From positions 1 through 19,068 of the forward strand of contig JAQVIE010000004.1 of assembly GCA_028695895.1 (NCBI GenBank): a DNA stretch of 19,068 bases, given 5' to 3'. The translations under genes were made by a program, and so were the position numbers. Source of the stretch: Methanospirillum sp. GTDB taxonomy: Archaea; Halobacteriota; Methanomicrobia; Methanomicrobiales; Methanospirillaceae. Numbering within the stretch: the first letter of the stretch is position 1; every line of letters starts with the position of its first letter. Positions 14,160 through 19,068 of the stretch are shown piece by piece. A model generated the notes under the pieces. It was not told the origin of the DNA, made no database searches, and worked only from the letters and a program-made list of their open reading frames with translations.

Positions 14160-15611
14160 ATGCCTGTTTCAGTCCTGTACGTAGATGATGAATTACCTCA
14201 CCTGATGCTTGCACAGGAGTATCTTGGCGTCACTGGAAAAATCACATTAACCTGTGTTTCTTCCGGAAAAGAAGCAATTGAAGCACTGCGTGTTAAAAAA
14301 TTTGATGCAATTGTATCTGACTATCTCATGCAGGATATGGATGGAATACAGCTCCTGAAGTATGTAAGGGCAAATTATGAGGGGGTTCCATTTATCCTTT
14401 TTACAGGCAAGGGAAAAGAAGACATCGTTATATCAGCCCTTAACAACGGTGCAGATTATTATATCAGAAAGGGGAGCGACCCAGTCGTACAGTTCAGTGA
14501 ACTTGAACAGAGGATTTTGCAGGCACATGAAGGACATCATGCAAAACAGGAACTTGCTGCACGGGAACAACTCTATCATTCTGTCCTGACTGTTCAGACC
14601 GAGATATTCGTTGACGTCCTGCCAAATCTTACCATCATCAGGGCAAATGATTCATATGGTGCCTTGTATGCTACACCAGCAACAGATCTTATCGGGAAAA
14701 AGTTTTTCCATGATATCTCTGATGATGACCGGGCAGGACTTGAAGACACAGTCAAATCTCTCACCATGGAAAAACCTGTGGCTGATCTTGAGACAGTGGT
14801 CACTTACCCTGACGGAAAAAAAGCCGAGATCTTATGGAACATTGAAGGAATATTCAGTTCAGAAGGAACGATTGTCAGTGCCAAAATTACAGGAAGGGAT
14901 GCAGGCCAGGCAGAAATAGCCCGTGAAGTTCTACTGGAGTCTGAACAGAAATACCAGCAGACAACCACCGATGTACCACAACATATTGGAGACTTTGATG
15001 AAAATATTCCTCTCAATTTTATCATTGAAAACACTAAACCACTTGGAAACTGGCTGCTCCCTGAACTAATCAGGGAGATGAAATCGAATAAAGTGTATGG
15101 TATTGCAGCAACAGCCGGGGCAGAAGGATTCCGTGCTTTTCTTATCTTCCTGAAAGGTGAACCGGAAGGAGGTATATATATTGACCGTTCAGGAGTTCTT
15201 TATGGAGACCGCAGCATCCTGTTCCTTAAAAACAGCCAGATTTTTACTTTTTACCCGACTGAACCTGAGATAGCCAACAGGTTTGTCACCGGATGCCGCA
15301 TCTATGACAAGAGCCACCTCAGGGTTTCGGTATCTAATCCCATCCCCGAGATATCTTCAGTAAGGAAAGGAATTGGAAATATCATCATAGATCTTGTACA
15401 AAACGGAAAACCAGCCGCCGGTCTCCGGGTTACAATTAAAAGTGGGGGAAAGATTGTCGGGAATGATATCACCTCACCTCAGGGACAGATTACTTTCCAG
15501 TTGTTATATGGGAAGTATACAGGGGTTATTGTTAATAATGTCGGCATTTTTCGATCTTTTACCTTCATAGTAGACAAACCGGAGTTAATTCACTCAGTTG
15601 ATCTATCCTGA
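14160..15611 (+). CDS. REC-PAS protein with an unrecognised domain and a carboxypeptidase-regulatory-like C-terminus
   Basis: This is a 483-residue protein. The REC domain (1-120) has VLYVDDE, phospho-acceptor Asp54 in IVSDYLM, FTGKGKED and IRKGS. A PAS domain follows (about 135-250; IGKKFF, ISDDD, closing KITGRDA), then a linker rich in Glu and Gln. Residues about 285-390 form a compact alpha/beta-looking region that I do not recognise (NWLLPELIREMKSNKVYGI, FRAFLIFLKGEPEGGIYID, then SILFLKNSQIFTFYPTE). The last 75 residues (405-478) look like a carboxypeptidase-regulatory/transthyretin-like beta-sandwich: DLVQNGKPAAGLRVTIKSGG, then GNDITSPQGQITFQLLYGKY. Such domains are usually extracellular, yet the protein has no signal peptide or membrane helix. 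It has no kinase, HTH or known enzyme domain. It lies between the REC-PAS gene and the membrane kinase, and could be that kinase's receiver. Confidence 0.88.
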   Translation: MPVSVLYVDDELPHLMLAQEYLGVTGKITLTCVSSGKEAIEALRVKKFDAIVSDYLMQDMDGIQLLKYVRANYEGVPFILFTGKGKEDIVISALNNGADYYIRKGSDPVVQFSELEQRILQAHEGHHAKQELAAREQLYHSVLTVQTEIFVDVLPNLTIIRANDSYGALYATPATDLIGKKFFHDISDDDRAGLEDTVKSLTMEKPVADLETVVTYPDGKKAEILWNIEGIFSSEGTIVSAKITGRDAGQAEIAREVLLESEQKYQQTTTDVPQHIGDFDENIPLNFIIENTKPLGNWLLPELIREMKSNKVYGIAATAGAEGFRAFLIFLKGEPEGGIYIDRSGVLYGDRSILFLKNSQIFTFYPTEPEIANRFVTGCRIYDKSHLRVSVSNPIPEISSVRKGIGNIIIDLVQNGKPAAGLRVTIKSGGKIVGNDITSPQGQITFQLLYGKYTGVIVNNVGIFRSFTFIVDKPELIHSVDLS

Positions 15612-15631
15612 ACCAGGAGACTTTACCGAAC

Positions 15632-15637
15632 TTTTTT
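15632..15637 (+). terminator. T6 candidate terminator
   Basis: A run of six T residues lies 20 bp after the stop of the REC-PAS gene, separating it from the membrane kinase gene. Confidence 0.35.
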
Positions 15638-15694
15638 CCAGTACCGGGTGAGATAATCCTATAGTAACCGATTAAGACTAACTGGTATCATTAT

Positions 15695-15719
15695 GGTGCA
15701 TTGACATTCATCCTGCACC
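15695..15719 (+). repeat. Inverted repeat upstream of the membrane kinase
   Basis: GGTGCA (15695-15700) is mirrored by TGCACC (15714-15719) over 13 nt. A further ATG/CAT pairing is possible beyond a small bulge. It lies about 80 bp before the start codon, so it could be an operator or a leader hairpin. The arms are short, so chance is possible. Confidence 0.3.
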
Positions 15720-15800
15720 GCATTATGCACTAAAAGATCTGCAAAAAAGCCGGAATCTGACCTTAAAAACCAGTCATAGAAGTTTTTCAGGGAGATTATC

Positions 15801-17834
15801 ATGAAACTATACCCAAAGATGATTATAATCATTGCATGCACGTTTTTTGCACTCATGAGTCTGCTTTTATTCTCATTTGAGTTTAACATCATGGACTCCT
15901 TCTCCTCCCTTGAGGAAAAACACATGGAGCGTGATCTACTCAGGGCTGAGCATGTCATTGAAGAGGAGATAGACAGGCTGCAACAGATAGCAACCTACTG
16001 GGGGGAATGGGATACCACCTATGACTTTGTCCTGAATCATGACCCGGAATATTTCTCTTCAAACCTTACATTGTCCATGTTTGAAACATTACGTATAACA
16101 TATTTTTTTATTCAGGACCTGAACGGGACATTTATTATCGGCAAAGGATTAAAAGAAGACGGACAGCTTACCAGTGTTCCTCCCGGGCTTGTCAGCACCC
16201 TTACCTGGAAAGGCCAGATACCATATGAGAAAAAATCCGGGCTTGTGGAATGGAACAACACAGCGTGGATCTTTGCACAAAACCCAATTCTTGCCACTCA
16301 TAAGGGAGAGGTATTATCCAGAGGGGTGGTAACAGTCCTCAATCCTCTTGACAAAAACAAACTTTCTGAAATTTCTAATCTGCTCCTCCAAAACGTTACA
16401 ATTAGGATTCTTACAGGTAATGAGAAGACTTCCAGGGACAATCTGACAACCGGAACACTGGTCACAGGTGATTCTATCCTGACAACCGGGATTCTTTCAG
16501 ATATACAAGGTTCACCCTTCCTGCTCCTCCAGGTAAAAAGTGACCGTGATCTGTATGAGAGAGGTCTTCTGACAAGAAACTATCTTCTTTTCTCTCTTCT
16601 GCTTCTTGCAATATGTTTTATGGGCGTTGCAGTCACCCTTATCAACCTGATTGTGATAGCCCCGTTATCAGAACTGAATACCGAACTATTGCAGGTAGGT
16701 AAAACCGGTCTTTTATCCGGACGAATTAAAATTGGAAGAACTGATGAGATAGGAGATTTAAGCAGCTCCATAAATCACATGCTTGACCAGATAGAACAGG
16801 CAGTAGAACAGAGACATGCAACCGAACAACGCCTTTCACGACTTATCGCACTTGCCGAAGAAGGAATCTGTCTGGTAGGCCCTGACAGCAGAATCTGGTT
16901 TGCAAATCCGAAACTTGCATCCATCTTTGGAAGGACACCTGTTGAACTGAATGGTATGCATATAATCGATCTTCTTAAAGGAGATTCTGTCACGGTTGAA
17001 GAACTGTTTGGCAGCCAGTCAATACAGCGTGAACTGCACACATGGAAAAAAGACGGCACCGAACTCTCTGTCAGGGTGATTTCTGCACCATATCCCCTTG
17101 ATACCAGTGAAGACGGGCACCTTTGTGTTATTAACGATATTACCGCATTTAAAGACAATGAAAAAGAACTTCTTCTCCTTAATAAAAAGCTCAGCCTGCT
17201 TGACAGCATGACAAGACACGATATCGTAAACCAGCTTACAACCATCAGAGGTATGCTTGACCTGATTCACCGAAAAACAAACGATGAAATCATTTTAAAC
17301 CTTGTAGAGACCGCTGAGGAAGCTGCAGACCGGGTAAACAAACATATAGAATTTTCAAAAGAGTACCAGAAAGCCGGAATGCAGGCACCGGTATGGCAGA
17401 GTCTTCGTACCTGTTGGAGCCTTGCCTGTGCCATGAACAAGAAGAAGGGACTTATTTTTACATATAAAGGGAAAGACTACGATGTATATGCAGACAAACT
17501 CCTGCAGAAAGTATTCTACAACCTTATAGACAACAGCCTCAAACATGGAAAAAATGTTTTCTATATCACGATTCACACCATGGTGCAGGACAGGGATCTT
17601 GTCATCATCTACGAAGATGATGGTGAAGGGATCCAGGATTCAATGAAAAGCCGGATATTTGAGAGGGGTGTTGGTTCAGGAACCGGGTGGGGACTTTTTT
17701 TTGCGCGAGAGGTTTTAGGGCTGACTGGGATTACTATTACTGAACAAGGGATATTTGGTATCGGAATAAAGTTTCTGATAACCATTCCTGAAGGTGGATA
17801 TCGTCCGTTGACAACCATTGAAGAAGAGAACTGA
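15801..17834 (+). CDS. Membrane sensor histidine kinase (CHASE4-HAMP-PAS-kinase)
   Basis: This 677-residue protein has a membrane helix (7-27), an extracytoplasmic CHASE4 domain (about 45-220, with the ATYWGEWDTTYDFV signature including W67 and W70), and a second helix (about 260-288). A HAMP domain follows (288-340, APLSELN through DEIGDLSSSINHM), then PAS (345-455, closing INDIT), a DHp helix with His473 in DSMTRHDIVNQL, and an ATPase domain with N574 and N578 (YNLIDNSLKHG), EDDGEGI and GVGSGTGWGLFF. The G2 box has Trp where Leu is usual. The start has GGGAG (15790-15794) six bases upstream. The order is the same as FilI, the CHASE4 kinase linked to acyl-homoserine-lactone-type signalling in Methanothrix harundinacea. 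Similar order does not prove a shared ligand. It is the only evident membrane sensor here and may phosphorylate the nearby orphan receivers. It converges on the secretion gene over 15 bp. Confidence 0.94.
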   Translation: MKLYPKMIIIIACTFFALMSLLLFSFEFNIMDSFSSLEEKHMERDLLRAEHVIEEEIDRLQQIATYWGEWDTTYDFVLNHDPEYFSSNLTLSMFETLRITYFFIQDLNGTFIIGKGLKEDGQLTSVPPGLVSTLTWKGQIPYEKKSGLVEWNNTAWIFAQNPILATHKGEVLSRGVVTVLNPLDKNKLSEISNLLLQNVTIRILTGNEKTSRDNLTTGTLVTGDSILTTGILSDIQGSPFLLLQVKSDRDLYERGLLTRNYLLFSLLLLAICFMGVAVTLINLIVIAPLSELNTELLQVGKTGLLSGRIKIGRTDEIGDLSSSINHMLDQIEQAVEQRHATEQRLSRLIALAEEGICLVGPDSRIWFANPKLASIFGRTPVELNGMHIIDLLKGDSVTVEELFGSQSIQRELHTWKKDGTELSVRVISAPYPLDTSEDGHLCVINDITAFKDNEKELLLLNKKLSLLDSMTRHDIVNQLTTIRGMLDLIHRKTNDEIILNLVETAEEAADRVNKHIEFSKEYQKAGMQAPVWQSLRTCWSLACAMNKKKGLIFTYKGKDYDVYADKLLQKVFYNLIDNSLKHGKNVFYITIHTMVQDRDLVIIYEDDGEGIQDSMKSRIFERGVGSGTGWGLFFAREVLGLTGITITEQGIFGIGIKFLITIPEGGYRPLTTIEEEN

Positions 17835-17849
17835 TTCTCCATCATCCAT

Positions 17850-18842
17850 CTATACCATGAACCGGAAAGTCGCCCAGGCGATGAGGAGCATGAGGACAGA
17901 ATATTTAAAACCGGCAGAAACTCTCCCTTCTCCCATAACTCCAGCTACTAACCCTGAGAAAAAACCCTGGAACATGCCGGCATGAGAGAAAATCCGGATA
18001 TACTGGGCAAGATCAAAACCTCCAAGATTAAAACCTGCCTGGCCTGATATCCCTGCCTCTGCCCCGAGATCTGCCATGGTCTTTAAAAACGAAGAGACAA
18101 GGATCATGACAACAAAGAGAAACACTGCAAAGGAAGCAAGGATGATTATAACATAGATGAACATGTTGTTCTTCCTGTCTGTCTTCATTACCACATACTC
18201 TGCAGAATCCTTACCAGCGGCACGGAGAACTTCAACAATATCACCACCTGCATCACTTGCCCGCGCAACAAGGTCCACGCTTCGTTCCACGAGTGGGATT
18301 GGTATCTCTTTACCAAGCTGGCGAATGGCATCAATAAATGCAAAGTTCCATGATATTCTCTGGTCAAGCTGGCGTATATGAGGAGTCAGAGAACCATACT
18401 CAGCCTGTGAAACAAGGTGGATTGCCCCTGGCAGGGTCATACCACTCTCATGCATTCCTGCAAGATCCCTGAAAAAATTCGGAAGTGCAGCTTCAATACT
18501 TGTTATCTTTCTGCCATCCAGAAGATCTGTTATCGCAAGTGGTCCGACAATTATCACCGTTGTAAAAACTGCAACATCATCGATGAAGGAGTTAGTAAGA
18601 AGTGCCTCAGGTCCTCCCTGCTGGAGTGCCATGGTAAGCCCGAAGATGAAAACAAGAAGGCCTGCAGGCACAGATACGTACAAAATATTTATGGGCTTTT
18701 CAAACAGGGTTTTTAGTGGGTGCCTGACAAAACGAAGAGCCCCTTCAGAATAACGATGATGTATCTCTATCTTCTTATAGATCTCATCACTATCTGGATC
18801 CATTGAAAACTCCTCTTTTTTCTTTCTGTCAAAAAATCCCAT
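17850..18842 (-). CDS. Type II secretion system F-domain membrane protein (TadC/FlaJ-like)
   Basis: Proteins of this family form the inner-membrane platform on which a GspE/TadA-type ATPase assembles pilus or archaellum subunits. The ATG at 18842 (330 residues) follows GGAG at 18851-18854 by eight bases and lies two bases after the stop of the upstream gene; a GTG three codons earlier is less likely. The protein has a basic and acidic N-terminal tail, membrane helices at about 52-74 and 90-107, the T2SSF helical domain at about 115-225 (LPNFFRDLAGMHESGMTLPGA, then PHIRQLDQRISWNFAFIDAI and VARASDAGGDI), a long helix at about 228-253, and two further hydrophobic segments near 289-303 and 313-328. 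Two consecutive F-domain genes are typical of archaeal Tad-like pilus loci; a split archaellum FlaJ is the alternative. The ATPase gene should lie beyond the right edge. Confidence 0.85.
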   Translation of the reverse strand: MGFFDRKKKEEFSMDPDSDEIYKKIEIHHRYSEGALRFVRHPLKTLFEKPINILYVSVPAGLLVFIFGLTMALQQGGPEALLTNSFIDDVAVFTTVIIVGPLAITDLLDGRKITSIEAALPNFFRDLAGMHESGMTLPGAIHLVSQAEYGSLTPHIRQLDQRISWNFAFIDAIRQLGKEIPIPLVERSVDLVARASDAGGDIVEVLRAAGKDSAEYVVMKTDRKNNMFIYVIIILASFAVFLFVVMILVSSFLKTMADLGAEAGISGQAGFNLGGFDLAQYIRIFSHAGMFQGFFSGLVAGVMGEGRVSAGFKYSVLMLLIAWATFRFMV

Positions 18843-18844
18843 CT

Positions 18845-19068
18845 TTACCACTCCGGTGTCATTGAATCAATAAGCACCACAAACATCACGCTTCCGAACG
18901 GGATGATGAGGTATATGATTATATATAAAAACAGGGGTGTTGACTCACCTGAAAGGATGGCCATGATTGACTGGATAAGGATCATAAAGAGTGTCCCTGC
19001 AACAAGGGCCGTGACATAGCTCTCTGCGATCAGTGCCAGGGTATCGAGAAACTGTTTCTGTGTCTGCC
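18845..19068 (-). CDS. C-terminal end of a second secretion F-domain membrane protein (partial)
   Basis: The minus strand is open from the window edge to a TAA at 18845-18847 and encodes the last 73 residues of a membrane protein. It reads QKQFLDTLALIAESYVTALV near its start and contains two hydrophobic helices: GTLFMILIQSIMAIL, and FLYIIIYLIIPFGSVMFVVLI before a final DSMTPEW. The arrangement fits the C-terminus of a TadB/GspF-like protein, an amphipathic helix and then paired membrane helices. Only two bases separate its stop from the ATG of the next F-domain gene, so they share an operon and probably form a two-subunit platform. The N-terminus is outside the window. Confidence 0.75.
   Translation of the reverse strand, partial: QTQKQFLDTLALIAESYVTALVAGTLFMILIQSIMAILSGESTPLFLYIIIYLIIPFGSVMFVVLIDSMTPEW

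Noticed and set aside
16775..17245. Minus-strand open frame of 156 codons
   Set aside because: It is antisense to the PAS and DHp region of the membrane kinase. The translation is Ser/Arg-rich and low in complexity, as expected of a shadow frame.
1..19068. CRISPR array, tRNA, insertion sequence or attachment site
   Set aside because: No regularly spaced direct repeats, cloverleaf, transposase or terminal repeats were seen when reading both strands; a short or divergent element could still be missed by eye.

Overview
The window looks like chromosomal DNA of a hydrogenotrophic, formate-using methanogenic archaeon of the order Methanomicrobiales, probably close to Methanospirillum. This is inferred from three things. 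The F420-type formate dehydrogenase pair fdhA-fdhB is of the methanogen kind. There are archaeal TATA-like promoters and T-tract terminators. Most strikingly, there is a crowd of REC/PAS signalling proteins with the FTGKG receiver motif typical of this order. No rRNA, tRNA, CRISPR array, insertion sequence or phage gene was seen.

Layout. 1-340: a short, probably truncated membrane-protein gene behind a perfect 15-bp palindrome. 409-1659: an AlbA/Schlafen-type protein with a C-terminal HATPase_c_4-like domain. 1682-4924 (minus): the tightly coupled operon fdhA-fdhB. Its promoter carries two overlapping inverted repeats sharing a half-site. 4925-5507: gene-poor spacer with two further stem-loops. 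5508-6077 (minus): an orphan cheW. 6078-6356: divergent promoter region. 6357-9458: a 1033-residue REC-PAS-GAF-PAS-PAS-PAS-histidine kinase. 9462-9788: a decayed kinase ATPase domain with an internal stop. 9989-13833: two genes overlapping by 4 bp, an HTH-multi-PAS protein without kinase and a REC-PAS-PAS-PAS protein without kinase. 14160-15611: a REC-PAS protein with an unrecognised domain and a carboxypeptidase-regulatory-like beta domain. 15801-17834: a membrane sensor kinase (TM-CHASE4-TM-HAMP-PAS-kinase). 17850-19068 (minus): two consecutive type II/IV secretion 'F' (TadB/TadC/FlaJ-like) membrane proteins, the upstream one cut by the window edge.

How it may work together. FdhA and FdhB oxidise formate and reduce coenzyme F420 for methanogenesis. 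The centre (6.3-17.8 kb) is a signalling island on one strand with two kinases, three receivers and one HTH protein. The membrane CHASE4 kinase is the only evident outside sensor. Two receivers have no recognisable output domain, and the one HTH-bearing protein has neither receiver nor kinase. The signal may therefore pass by protein contact, for example from the REC-PAS protein to its translationally coupled HTH-PAS partner. This resembles in outline the CHASE4 kinase FilI with its REC-PAS partner FilR in Methanothrix (Methanosaeta) harundinacea, but any functional equivalence is inference. The best candidates for new biology are the REC-PAS/beta-domain protein, the HTH-PAS plus REC-PAS pair, and the nested repeats at the fdhA promoter.
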